DNA of 64,000 bases from Hahella chejuensis KCTC 2396 (GTDB lineage: Bacteria; Pseudomonadota; Gammaproteobacteria; Pseudomonadales; Oleiphilaceae), in NCBI RefSeq assembly GCF_000012985.1, contig NC_007645.1, forward strand, positions 2,882,501 through 2,946,500, in the 5' to 3' direction. Numbering within the stretch: position 1 is the first letter of the stretch; each line of letters starts with the position of its first letter. Of this stretch, positions 47,920 to 56,204 are shown in pieces. The notes below the pieces were generated by a model. The model was not told the origin of the DNA. It worked only from the letters and a program-made list of their open reading frames with translations, and made no database searches. Made by a program: the position numbers and the translations under genes.

Positions 47920-47994
47920 CAAGGCGCTAATGTCGCCATTATCGTGGCTGGGATACGCTACGCTTCAGTCGCCCCAATGCTTTGCGGTACGCGC
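47914..47994. repeat. attC-like site 4
   Basis: Starts with GCCTAAC, a perfect RYYYAAC box, then AAGGCGCTAATGTCGCC; ends near TTTGCGGTACGCG. The right core is degenerate. A similar right end, TTTGCGGTACGTCGC, recurs near 48508, after the next gene. Confidence 0.5.
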
Positions 47995-48017
47995 ATATTT
48001 GTTTATTGAACGTTTTC

Positions 48018-48434
48018 ATGAAAATTGAATATTTGAACATAAAGCCAAACGCAGAGAATTTATCGGTTTTGTCTTCTGAACCATTTCGCGCCATAGTTGT
48101 GGTCGAAGAACCGGTTTCTCCCGAGTGGCGACATAACCTTAGCAGAAGCTTGGTCAAAGCTGGCTGCCTATACATGATGGCATGGGGTATCGAAGCAAGT
48201 AGTTGGGATGATTCAGTTGATCACGCTAATCTTGAAGCATTCAGCTACGGTGATATTCCAAAAGAGAAGTGTGTGATGACTACGTGGCACGATAATGAGC
48301 CCCTTGAAGCGGTTTTCACTTATTCGAAAAGGCTCGCTCATCATCCTGTTTTAGATCTGGAAAAAACGGTAATAGTCCATATTGCATCTACGAGCAAAGA
48401 GAGTGATTATTTATCGATGTATATAGACATTTAG
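48018..48434 (+). CDS. Hypothetical cassette protein
   Basis: 138 residues from the ATG at 48018 (MKIEYLNIKPNAENLSVLSS). Soluble alpha/beta look: PFRAIVVVEEPVSPEWR and YMMAWGIEASSWDDSVDH. No family assigned. It lies between two attC-like right ends, with no close partner gene. Confidence 0.55.
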   Translation: MKIEYLNIKPNAENLSVLSSEPFRAIVVVEEPVSPEWRHNLSRSLVKAGCLYMMAWGIEASSWDDSVDHANLEAFSYGDIPKEKCVMTTWHDNEPLEAVFTYSKRLAHHPVLDLEKTVIVHIASTSKESDYLSMYIDI

Positions 48435-48580
48435 CGTCGAGGCTGAAGTGCCTTGCACGCACAACAACCTCATACAATGGAGCAACTTGAGCTTCGCCAT
48501 GTTTGCGGTACGTCGCTTTGCTCCTTTTTACTTCAAATATGTCTTCACCACGGTTTCCCTCTAATGCGGGCGATATGCTC

Positions 48581-48946
48581 ATGAATAAAATTAATCTACT
48601 GTTAATACTTACTGTTTGCGTATTGTTAGCAGGTTGCCCTCCTGTTTATAAGGTGAATTTACGAAATGAAGCGCCGACAGATATAGCCATTTTTTATCAT
48701 CACAATGATTCTGAACTTTTGCGTATTCCTGCTAATGGTGAAGGACGTGAGCATTGGAGTCATTATTGTTTTGCTATCAGTGATAATGGTTTTATTTATT
48801 ATTTCGATGGTACTGAGTTGCCAAGCAGTGTTTATGAAACTCACATGTTTAGCACATCTCTAAACGCGATCTACAATCATGGTAAGTTAAGCTACCTGGA
48901 TTCCAATGGTCAGGTTGCAGCTTCAGTAGAGGGGGTAAGTACCTAA
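48581..48946 (+). CDS. Small lipoprotein, 3' end at the IS630 boundary
   Basis: 121 residues from the ATG at 48581; ATG at 48575 adds two residues. The signal peptide INLLLILTVCVLLAGC ends in a canonical lipobox. Mature part is small and beta-rich (VNLRNEAPTDIAIFYHHNDS). Its stop overlaps by 4 nt the convergent transposase stop, so the IS may have changed its C-terminus. No family recognised. Confidence 0.55.
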   Translation: MNKINLLLILTVCVLLAGCPPVYKVNLRNEAPTDIAIFYHHNDSELLRIPANGEGREHWSHYCFAISDNGFIYYFDGTELPSSVYETHMFSTSLNAIYNHGKLSYLDSNGQVAASVEGVST

Positions 48947-49879
48947 ACGAAATTAATCTTATATTCCTGTCCAAACTTTGACAGGATGTCGTTCACTGAC
49001 TCTCTCAGCCTGTCGAAAGTCTCATACGAATCCAAAGGCAGCCAGCTGTACTTCACCTTTCGCCACAAGATCTCTATCAGGTTTAGCTCCGGTGAATATT
49101 TCGGCAAATAGATCGGCCAGATGCCTTTATCCATCCAATCCAACCTATGTCGGCGAAACTCCGCAGAGCGATGCATGGAGGCGTTGTCCAGAAGCACCAC
49201 GGCAGGCTTAAGCGGATCTTTACTCTCCGCCAGCTTATTAAAAAGCGCTACGACTTTGGCGGAGTCCACCCGCTCCTCTGTGGCATGGAATATCAGCTTC
49301 TGGCGGCGACTCATAAACCCCAGAACGTTCAGTCTCTTATTGTGTGGATAGGATTTCATTTGCGTCGGCTTCCCCACAGGGCTCCAGCCATAAGGTAAGT
49401 TAGAACGTTGACTAAAGCCTGATTCATCAAAGTAGTAAAGCTCGATTTCGCCTGCATCCTCCCAGGATTGAAGATCTTTCACAAAGCCCTGAAACTGGCG
49501 GAAGGCGTCTTCATCCCGAAGCGCGCGCAGCGAAAAGCGGAATCGCTTGAAGCTATACTTTGATTTTTTTTAAGTTCCGTTTAACGGTCTCCAGACTAGC
49601 GCTTTTTCCAGTTTCTTTCTCCAGACGTATCTGGACGTCTCGTAGTTGTTGGGGCTGCTCGTCAATCCACTTACAAACCTTTTCTTGTTCCTGCTCCGTG
49701 TAAATGGGCGGTCTTCCCGGGGAGGCGTCGCTAATGTCGGCAATTTTATCGATTTTATACCCCTTATTGCTGAGCAGTATGGCGTGACAGCGAATACGGA
49801 AGCGGGAGCTCGGGCTGTAGCGAAATCCATCGGTAAGAGTCTTTATTTCAGCGGGCTTAAGATGATTGACGTACTTCAC
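48943..49879 (-). mobile_element. IS630-family transposase in two frames
   Basis: The 5' frame (49879-49553) encodes an HTH region and linker (GFRYSPSSRFRIRCHAILLS, GRPPIYTEQEQEKV). The 3' frame, open to 48943, encodes the DDE_3 catalytic part (ELYYFDESGFSQRSNLPYGW, VVLLDNASMHRSAEF, LPKYSPELNLIEILWRKVK). They join at a run of eight A on the coding strand (T8 at 49564-49571): dropping one A restores ...LKKSKYSFKRFRFSLR. This may be transcriptional slippage or +1 frameshifting, or a disabling mutation. Terminal inverted repeats were not defined. Confidence 0.8.
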
Positions 49880-49967
49880 GGTGCAAAATATGATCAGATT
49901 GAGTGGTCGTAAGTCGCCTATTTTATTAGAAAATTTTTATTTGGCTACTTATCAGAGTGCAAATAGA

Positions 49968-50027
49968 GCATAACAAGCGCGTTAACTCGGCTTCTTCGTC
50001 GCTACATGCGGGTATTCCGTGTTATCA
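49968..50027. repeat. attC-like site 5
   Basis: GCATAACAAGCGCGTTAAC at the left and CCGTGTTATCA at the right; ATAACA and TGTTAT are complementary. Both cores depart from consensus, so it is a weak candidate. Confidence 0.35.
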
Positions 50028-50062
50028 GGGGTATAGTAAAATTGCAGTATTATAAAAATCAT

Positions 50063-50431
50063 ATGCATGCAGATATCAAGAGTTGGTGGAACGGTCTATC
50101 GTCGGAGGAAAGATTGTTTCTTGACGAAAGTTGGACCAATGATTACAAGAAAGCTCCTATAGATAAAATGGTTGAGGCTTTAATTGAAGTGTACTCTCAA
50201 TACACAAGTGCCGAACAGCTAGACTCTGCGTCAGATGATGAAGTTGATATATATGAGCACTCTGTATCTCATGAGAGGTTTGATATGGAAATTCAATGTT
50301 GGTTCGGGGCGGGAATTGGTTATTTTTGTATTTCTAACCATTATGGTATGCAGTACCATGTTTCAGTAAAAACTGACGGCAGATTGGAATTTGAATCATT
50401 CTCAGGCGGAGCGCATAAGTTCTGTACATAA
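50063..50431 (+). CDS. Hypothetical cassette protein
   Basis: 122 residues from the ATG at 50063 (MHADIKSWWNGLSSEERLFL); an upstream in-frame ATG at 50006 lies inside the attC-like site. Acidic with a C-terminal beta region (GIGYFCISNHYGMQYHVSVK). The stop is embedded in CATAACAAAGG, another TAACAA motif. No family assigned. Confidence 0.5.
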   Translation: MHADIKSWWNGLSSEERLFLDESWTNDYKKAPIDKMVEALIEVYSQYTSAEQLDSASDDEVDIYEHSVSHERFDMEIQCWFGAGIGYFCISNHYGMQYHVSVKTDGRLEFESFSGGAHKFCT

Positions 50432-50453
50432 CAAAGGTATCAACCTGACACCC

Positions 50454-50705
50454 TGCGGCGAAGACTGTCCAGGTATTAAATTTAACCGATATGAAAGAAT
50501 ATATCTCGAACAAGCCACGGATGAGGATTTAGCTACTTAGCATAAAGGAATATTCGAAAAAATGAGCAAGAAATACGATAAGTTCGAACTTAAGAATGAA
50601 AATGAGATCTGGATCAATGGCTGTCCATTTCTAGAATGAGGCTGCAAATCTATAGGTCTAGAGGAACGATGTGAATTCTATAACCAACAAATACAAGACC
50701 GTTAA
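50454..50705 (+). pseudogene. Decayed cysteine-containing gene with two in-frame stops
   Basis: One frame reads CGEDCPGIKFNRYERIYLEQ..., TAG at 50538, then HKGIFEKMSKKYDKFELKN... WINGCPFLE, TGA at 50637, then GCKSIGLEERCEFYNQQIQ and a TAA that is part of the next attC-like box. No start codon. Coding-like content across both stops indicates decay in place. Confidence 0.4.
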
Positions 50706-50780
50706 CAAGGCTAAGCAGCATCGCGCAGTACTACGTGCGCTGGATCTCGCTGCGCTCGGCCTTTGTTGGCGGCGTTAAGT
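50700..50780. repeat. attC-like site 6
   Basis: CGTTAACAAGGCTAAGC at the left; GGCCTTTGTTGGCGGCGTTAAGT at the right, where GTTAAGT is a perfect GTTRRRY core. About 81 bp, with GCGCAG/CTGCGC internal symmetry. One of the two best attC candidates here. Confidence 0.55.
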
Positions 50781-50795
50781 GCTTTTGAGAATGTG

Positions 50796-51071
50796 ATGGG
50801 TAATGGAGAATTTGAGGATCTTGAAGGAAACGAGATTCCTAAGCATAAATCAAAAACAGACAAATTGGCTTTGCATAAAGATCCAAGGCGTTGTCCTGTT
50901 TGTACCGCTAAGCTCGAAAAAATTGGTAAGGGTACACGACGGAAGAATCAGTGTGTGTCTTGTAACGCAGTATTGGCCAAAGAACTAAAATGCCAGCGTT
51001 GTAGCGCCAGTCGAGTTTGGCGCGGCCCAAAAGGCATGTGTTGTCATAGGTGTGGTCATGCACAGTCTTAG
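50796..51071 (+). CDS. Small zinc-ribbon protein with four CxxC motifs
   Basis: 91 residues from the ATG at 50796, chosen because it is the first start outside the upstream palindrome; GTG at 50793 is also possible. Four CxxC pairs occur: CPVC, CVSC, CQRC and CHRC, giving two treble-clef or ribbon-like zinc sites in about 55 residues. Basic C-terminal half (SRVWRGPKGMCCHRCGH) could bind nucleic acid. Located 15 nt after a perfect attC core. Family unknown. Confidence 0.6.
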   Translation: MGNGEFEDLEGNEIPKHKSKTDKLALHKDPRRCPVCTAKLEKIGKGTRRKNQCVSCNAVLAKELKCQRCSASRVWRGPKGMCCHRCGHAQS

Positions 51072-51238
51072 TCAGCACTTAGCAATTAGCTGCAACGGAC
51101 AGTCGATAGTCTCATACCTTATGCGCCCAAAGTCGCGCCACTTTTGACAGCCGCTGTGTTAGTCGCTATTGACCTGCCCCCCACTTTTTTAATCCACTCT
51201 GAACTTAGTAATGTTCATCACCAGAGAGGAACTGCAAT

Positions 51239-51668
51239 ATGGATCTCATTTTTGAACCCTTCGTTGGCTTGGGGCCACTAAAATTTGGTATGTCAAAGTC
51301 GGAGGTAGAATGAATCTCTACAGGCAGAGATTTGTGGCATTGGAGATTGTGATTATCAAGACGGCAAACTTAGCGCATTTTCGATCTATCCAGCTGATGT
51401 TGAACACCTGGTTATTGTTGGCGAAGATGTTCAAAAAATGGATAAGCTTTCGGCTGCACTTCATCTGGCTAACCTGAGCGCCGATTATGGGCAAGCCCAG
51501 GGCGGATCGCTCTACTTTATGGATTTAGGTTGCGCTATTCTCCAGTTTGAATCGCCTTCGCGTGAGTTCTTATTCTTCGCTCGCGAGTACGATACTGGAG
51601 AGCTATTGAGGGAAATGACGTTATCTTCCATCGAGTCTTACTACGAAGATCACACTTGGGACGCCTGA
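51239..51668 (+). pseudogene. Frameshifted small gene
   Basis: ATG at 51239 with AGAGGA upstream encodes MDLIFEPFVGLGPLKFGMSK and stops at TGA 51311-51313. Removing one T near 51311 restores a single frame (...SEVEESLQAEICGIGDCDYQ...) running to 51668 with good coding character (DLGCAILQFESPSREFLFFA). So one gene of about 142 codons is broken by a 1-nt insertion. The start LGPLKFGMSKSEVE is a segment common in small orphan proteins; function unknown. Confidence 0.55.
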
Positions 51669-51920
51669 TAGTTATTTGTTAAAGGGTGGCAACTATCTAA
51701 CAAATGTAGCATGCTGCCTGTTCAGGGCACTGTACCCAAAACTTACAGCATTCGTTTTTCGCCAGAGCACAAGAGTGTTAAGCACACACAGATGGTCTCA
51801 ACCAAGTAGCAACACCAACCCAATCCAGAATATCGTTTTTTTGCCCCACAGTCTGATTAGATACCCACTTTGGTAAGCTGTGCGCCTATATCTATCCGAA
51901 TCTCAAAAGGAATCCCTGTT

Positions 51921-52403
51921 TTGTCTCAAAAAGGTACCCCGTCTATCGCAAAGAAAGTCGTTATTTTGGTAGTACTGACGGCTATCTCCCTTGGCGCTTT
52001 GGTGTGGTTTGGTTTTGCGGTGGCGTCAACGGTCCGGCAGGTGGCGGCGTTGCCGCCCAGTTTGTATGTTGAGCCGGCGTTATTCGGCATGCTGGGGATA
52101 GGCTTGAGTCTGCTTTCCATTTGCGTGATGGGGGGATTGGAGCTGCTGGAGAAAATAAAAAAGCCATTACGTAAAAAGACTGAAAACCGCATCTTTAAAC
52201 TATTGCAGCCCGTCATGCTGGGAGGGTTGGCGATGATCTTCGTGCTCCCTGTGATGATCCATTTTCCGCTGTCGATCTATCTGAATGAGCAAGGGTATAG
52301 CGACTGTGAGGAAGCGTCTTCTTCCGGCTTGCGTTACCAGTACATTGTTTACGCCAAGTCGGAAGAAGCATGCAGACGCGCGGCTGAGCTAGAGGCGAAA
52401 TAG
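51921..52403 (+). CDS. Small membrane protein
   Basis: 160 residues from a TTG at 51921, with AAAGGAA about 8 nt upstream; a TTG at 51870 would lengthen it. Three hydrophobic segments: VVILVVLTAISLGALVWFGF, ALFGMLGIGLSLLSICVMGG and VMLGGLAMIFVLPVMIHFPL. The C-terminal tail has two Cys (YSDCEEA, EEACRRA) and is probably outside the cytoplasm. The GC content returns to that of the core genome here. Function unknown. Confidence 0.6.
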   Translation: MSQKGTPSIAKKVVILVVLTAISLGALVWFGFAVASTVRQVAALPPSLYVEPALFGMLGIGLSLLSICVMGGLELLEKIKKPLRKKTENRIFKLLQPVMLGGLAMIFVLPVMIHFPLSIYLNEQGYSDCEEASSSGLRYQYIVYAKSEEACRRAAELEAK

Positions 52404-52457
52404 AGCGCCTGGCTATCCTGCCTTGGCGGGTGAGACGTCCTTGTCAGGATTCCCTTT

Positions 52458-54371
52458 CTAAAAGCTCGCGGACAACCCTATCTGCGCCCAGCGTCCCGGC
52501 ATGGGATAGCCTGGGCGATAGGCGTATTCACGGTCGAATAGATTCTCCACGGCGACAAAGACTTCGCCGTCCTGACCCAATGGGGACAGAGGATAGGACA
52601 CGCGCATATTGGCCACGGTGAAGCCGCTGACTTTCTCCGCATTGACATCACTGGAATTCCGCCCGCGGGTCAGCGCCCAGACTTCGGACTGATGTTGGGC
52701 GTCCAGGGCGAGGCGGAAAGGGCCAATTTGGCCGTTCAGGCCTGCGGTAACCGCCCGTTCCGGGGTGTAGGGTAGATTGTCGATATCTGGATCGAGCAGG
52801 GTCAACCCGCCGAACAGGGACCATCCCGCCGGCAACGTCTGGCTGACTGATAGTTCGACGCCGCGCATACTGTAGTCGCCGAAGTTAATGAACTGTGGGC
52901 TGGAGACCTGCGGAGGAAAAGCGAAGACGTAGCGGTTTTTCACCTTGTCTTTGAAGACGCTGAAGTCGACCTGGGTAGTGGCTGTTAACGAGAACTTGGC
53001 GCCGGCTTCCAAATGATCCAGCTCTTCCGCTTCCAGTTGTTTCCAGCTATCGCTTAGAAATGGCATTGCGGCTGCCAGGGTTGGCGCTTCCAGACCCGGA
53101 TAATTGACTCCCTGGGAGGCGTTGACGAACAGCGTCAATGAGTCCGACATCAGCGACAGGCCCGCGTATGGCGCGGTCTGGGCGTCAAACTCACTGTGAT
53201 CGTAATAACGCACGCCGATGGACGGTGACAGCATCCATTCATCGTTGAGCATGAACAGATGACTCAGCCCAACGTAGGGCGACCACAGTTTGAACGTCGG
53301 CGCATCCAGGTGCGCGCGCCGGGCGGGATCGTCGCGATTGAAATGCGCTTCGCCGGAGACGCGATCGTAGTCCAGACCGGCAACCAGGGTTCCGTCCATC
53401 CAGGGCGAAAACTGCTCGCGCCAGCGCAAACCGCTCATGGTGAAATCCGACAGCGTATCGCCATCGTCGCCGCTCTGGTGATACCAGTTTCCTTCGCCGG
53501 AGCTGTGATGCAGGCTGAACTCACCGGACCAGTCGCCATGTTCATGGGACAGCGTGGTCGCCAGCATGAAGGCCTGGGTGTTGTACTCCGGCGCCACATC
53601 TGGTTCGGGGTCTCCTTCTTTGCCCGGATCGGTGCTTTCATTGTCCACGTACAGCCCGTTGAAAGAGGCAGCCCAGTGCTCATTCAGTTGCGCGCCAACC
53701 CGGCCGAAGAGATTTTTCAATTCGCCGTCGGCGTTTTTGCGGTGGCCGTCAGAAGTGGCGTAGCCTTGCGCCAGCGTAAAGTCCAGATCGCCATTGCGGC
53801 TGGTCAATTCCGCTTGCTGCACCAGGGTGTGATACGTACCGGCGGAGATACGCGCGGCGCCGTGAGTTCCGTCTTCTGTCGCCCGCTTGGTATGCAGATC
53901 GATGGACGCGAAGTTATTGCCGTTGATCTGCGGCTGCGGGCTTTTATATACGGTCATGGATTGCATGGCGTTGACGGGCAGGAGGTCCAACAGTGGGTGT
54001 CCCCATAAGCCCATGTACAGGGGCAGGCCGTCGATGTAGGTCTTTATCTCACTGCCGGGACGGGTGACGCCCATACCGCGGATGAACACCGCGCCGCCCT
54101 GATCGCCGCCAAACGCGCCGACCGGATTGTAACGGGAAATCTGTACGCCGGGCGTCCGGCGCAGGGCGGCGGTGAGGTCCACCGCGTTTTGATCGCGAAT
54201 CTGCTCTTCAGTGACAACCGCGGACGTGCTGGAGAACATATCCACTTCGACTTCTTCGATGACCGGCTTAGCGGTCACCACCAATGGCTCCAGAACGGTG
54301 GTCTGCGCATGCGCGCCGCCAGCGGCGGTCAACGCGACCGCCACGGCTAGTTTCTTGGGTGAAAATTTCAT
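52458..54371 (-). CDS. TonB-dependent outer-membrane receptor, possibly for copper
   Basis: 637 residues with a signal peptide (LAVAVALTAAGGAHA). The TonB box region is LEPLVVTAKP, the plug domain follows (about 45-170: LRRTPGVQISRYNPVG, GGAVFIRGMGVTRPGSEIKT), then a 22-strand-type barrel ending in the aromatic RWAQIGLSASF. It takes up a ligand with TonB energy. The downstream partner is encoded 39 nt upstream in the same direction and resembles copper-uptake-associated proteins, so a metal ligand is favoured. Siderophore or cobalamin uptake remains possible. Confidence 0.88.
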   Translation of the reverse strand: MKFSPKKLAVAVALTAAGGAHAQTTVLEPLVVTAKPVIEEVEVDMFSSTSAVVTEEQIRDQNAVDLTAALRRTPGVQISRYNPVGAFGGDQGGAVFIRGMGVTRPGSEIKTYIDGLPLYMGLWGHPLLDLLPVNAMQSMTVYKSPQPQINGNNFASIDLHTKRATEDGTHGAARISAGTYHTLVQQAELTSRNGDLDFTLAQGYATSDGHRKNADGELKNLFGRVGAQLNEHWAASFNGLYVDNESTDPGKEGDPEPDVAPEYNTQAFMLATTLSHEHGDWSGEFSLHHSSGEGNWYHQSGDDGDTLSDFTMSGLRWREQFSPWMDGTLVAGLDYDRVSGEAHFNRDDPARRAHLDAPTFKLWSPYVGLSHLFMLNDEWMLSPSIGVRYYDHSEFDAQTAPYAGLSLMSDSLTLFVNASQGVNYPGLEAPTLAAAMPFLSDSWKQLEAEELDHLEAGAKFSLTATTQVDFSVFKDKVKNRYVFAFPPQVSSPQFINFGDYSMRGVELSVSQTLPAGWSLFGGLTLLDPDIDNLPYTPERAVTAGLNGQIGPFRLALDAQHQSEVWALTRGRNSSDVNAEKVSGFTVANMRVSYPLSPLGQDGEVFVAVENLFDREYAYRPGYPMPGRWAQIGLSASF

Positions 54372-54410
54372 AGTACTGACTTGCTTAACTGCTTATTGGG
54401 CCTGATCGGA

Positions 54411-54902
54411 TCAGTTTTGTGGATGGTTTTGGTGGTGTGCGGACATGCCCGGATCATTCGGCGTGCCGAAAAGACCGAACTGCGCCAGCTTTTTCGGGCT
54501 AATGGACTGTTCCGCTTCAGTCAGCTCAGAAATGAGCTGGGAGGCGGTGTCCTGAGGAATCCCGGCTTTGTGCAGCAGATCCGTTTTTTTGAACTCATCG
54601 CCGCCGCAGGCCAGCACCATCCACTTATCGCCGTCCCGGCGCAGCAGGGCGCGTCCACCCCGTTCGCCCTGAATCCAGTCGGCGATGGCGTAGTTGTCCA
54701 CCACGATGACGGGCGCTGTCTCCACCTTGTGGTCAGGCTGGTCATAGGTCTCGGAGATGAGTTTGACCACTTGCTGCTGTTCCTGGGTCAGACTGTCGTT
54801 TGCGAAAGCGGGCGCGGCCAGCGCCGAACTCAGCGTCACGGCGGCGAGCAGGGTGCGGAAAGGGATGGGCGGTGAATACATCTTGTTATGCCTGTTTTTC
54901 AT
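54411..54902 (-). CDS. Periplasmic protein resembling copper uptake system-associated proteins
   Basis: 163 residues with a signal peptide (TLLAAVTLSSALAAPAFA). The core VVDNYAIADWIQGERGGRAL followed by WMVLACGGDEFKKTDLL matches my recollection of the copper uptake system-associated family. The C-terminus is rich in Met and His (GMSAHHQNH), fitting metal binding. It precedes the TonB receptor in transcription order, separated by 39 nt. Assignment by memory of the family pattern, so moderate confidence. Confidence 0.65.
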   Translation of the reverse strand: MKNRHNKMYSPPIPFRTLLAAVTLSSALAAPAFANDSLTQEQQQVVKLISETYDQPDHKVETAPVIVVDNYAIADWIQGERGGRALLRRDGDKWMVLACGGDEFKKTDLLHKAGIPQDTASQLISELTEAEQSISPKKLAQFGLFGTPNDPGMSAHHQNHPQN

Positions 54903-54933
54903 GTTATTTCCTCAGAGGTAGTTGGCGGTGTTC

Positions 54934-55060
54934 TTAACATGTTAATAATCAGGCGCATGGATACGCCTGCGTGGTGATAAGCCACGGCGGACAGGGCCTG
55001 ACATCCGCCGGTCCTGTCGTTGCGGACAAATAGACGAATGCTATTTGTCCGCCGGATTAA
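54934..55060 (+). repeat. Multi-hairpin dispersed repeat, copy C
   Basis: Same orientation as copy A: TTAACATGTTAATAATCAGG, then CAGGCGcatggatACGCCTG, GTGGtgataaGCCAC, ACAGGGCC...GGTCCTGT and GGACAAATAG...CTATTTGTCC with CCGGATTAA. Stem changes are often paired (e.g. GTGG/CCAC for GCGG/CCGC). Its right end overlaps the 3' end of the GH88-like gene. Confidence 0.8.
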
Positions 55061-56204
55061 CAGAACGCAACTGGGTTCCTTGTTCCGTTCCATCAATAAG
55101 GCCGGCAAGCATGCACAATGCTTGCAGCAGGAAAAAACTGCTCCAGGGCGACTCCACCAGTTCGCATCCGGCGGGGCCGGTGCGGTAACAGGCGCCTTTG
55201 AATGCGCCGGGGTGTGCGGCGCCATCGCGGCGCACGAAGTATGAACTGCGTACAAGCGCGGCGATTTGCTGCGCCGCATAGGCGCGCCAACTGTCGCCGT
55301 CGTCCAGTAACTCGGAGAGTGACAGTATGGCGATAGCGGCGATCAGCGTGGCGGACGGGTCGGACAAACTGTCGCTACGCTCCGGCCGGTCAGCGGGAAA
55401 TGGCGTGCGGCGGGAGCGACGCCAATACACACAGGCCGCTCTGGCGTAATCGAGATAGGGCGAGCCCCAGTGAATGGCGGCATGGCTCAGCCCCAACATC
55501 GCCCAGGCTTGCCCACGGGACCAGCCGCCGGGACGGTCCAGCGCTTGCAAAATAGATTGCCGTGGCTCTTGTTGCAGCGTGGATTGCGCTTCCGCGCTGC
55601 AGGCGCCGCTGGCGGTGAAACAGGCGGCGACCAGGGCGTCGGTATGGGCGCGGGCCGCTTTGTCCAGAGCCTCGTCGTCGTTCACTTGCATTAGCTGAAT
55701 CGTCGCCGCCAGAGAGTCCACGGACAGGCGTTGGCGTCCGTCCACGCCGCCGCCCATGTCGCAACCCAATGGCATGTAACCGAGTTCAGGATCGAAACTG
55801 GAAGCGACGGCGGTCGCGGCCTGGGAGGCGAGATGCTGGGCGTCCGGATCACTGAACCAGCGTCCACAGAGAGCAGGTCCGTACCAGAAAATCAGGCTGC
55901 GATTGAGCGTGTCCGCCTGCAATTTGTCTGAGAGCGCGGCGCATAGAGTCAGTGCTTTGTCGCGGTCTTTGGCGGATTCTGAAACAAGCGCCCGCAGTCC
56001 CCAGCAACCGGCCCAAAAGCCGCCCATCCAGGAGCCGCCGGAAGAAACTTTCCAGTGCGCGCCATCAGGGCTGAACAGGGGGAATCCAGCGCCGCATTGT
56101 GCGTCTATGACGTCCAGGCGTCGCGTCAGCAACGCAATGGCTTTGCTGATTTCCTGTTGGGAGAGCGCCGCTGCGTCCCAGTGGGAAGTTGGCAATTTGC
56201 TCAT
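55041..56204 (-). CDS. GH88/GH105-like unsaturated glucuronyl hydrolase-type protein
   Basis: 387 residues from the ATG at 56204, which overlaps the MFS stop (ATGA); a longer upstream frame lies inside the MFS gene. GGSWMGGFWAGCWGLRAL and GGWSRGQAWAMLGLSHAA are the (alpha/alpha)6-barrel landmarks of GH88-type enzymes. No signal peptide, so cytoplasmic. Known members hydrate unsaturated uronic acid disaccharides. Its place at the end of a sulfur-carrier/acyl-ligase operon is odd. The last codons (NPADK and stop) derive from the overlapping repeat element. Confidence 0.75.
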   Translation of the reverse strand: MSKLPTSHWDAAALSQQEISKAIALLTRRLDVIDAQCGAGFPLFSPDGAHWKVSSGGSWMGGFWAGCWGLRALVSESAKDRDKALTLCAALSDKLQADTLNRSLIFWYGPALCGRWFSDPDAQHLASQAATAVASSFDPELGYMPLGCDMGGGVDGRQRLSVDSLAATIQLMQVNDDEALDKAARAHTDALVAACFTASGACSAEAQSTLQQEPRQSILQALDRPGGWSRGQAWAMLGLSHAAIHWGSPYLDYARAACVYWRRSRRTPFPADRPERSDSLSDPSATLIAAIAILSLSELLDDGDSWRAYAAQQIAALVRSSYFVRRDGAAHPGAFKGACYRTGPAGCELVESPWSSFFLLQALCMLAGLIDGTEQGTQLRSVNPADK

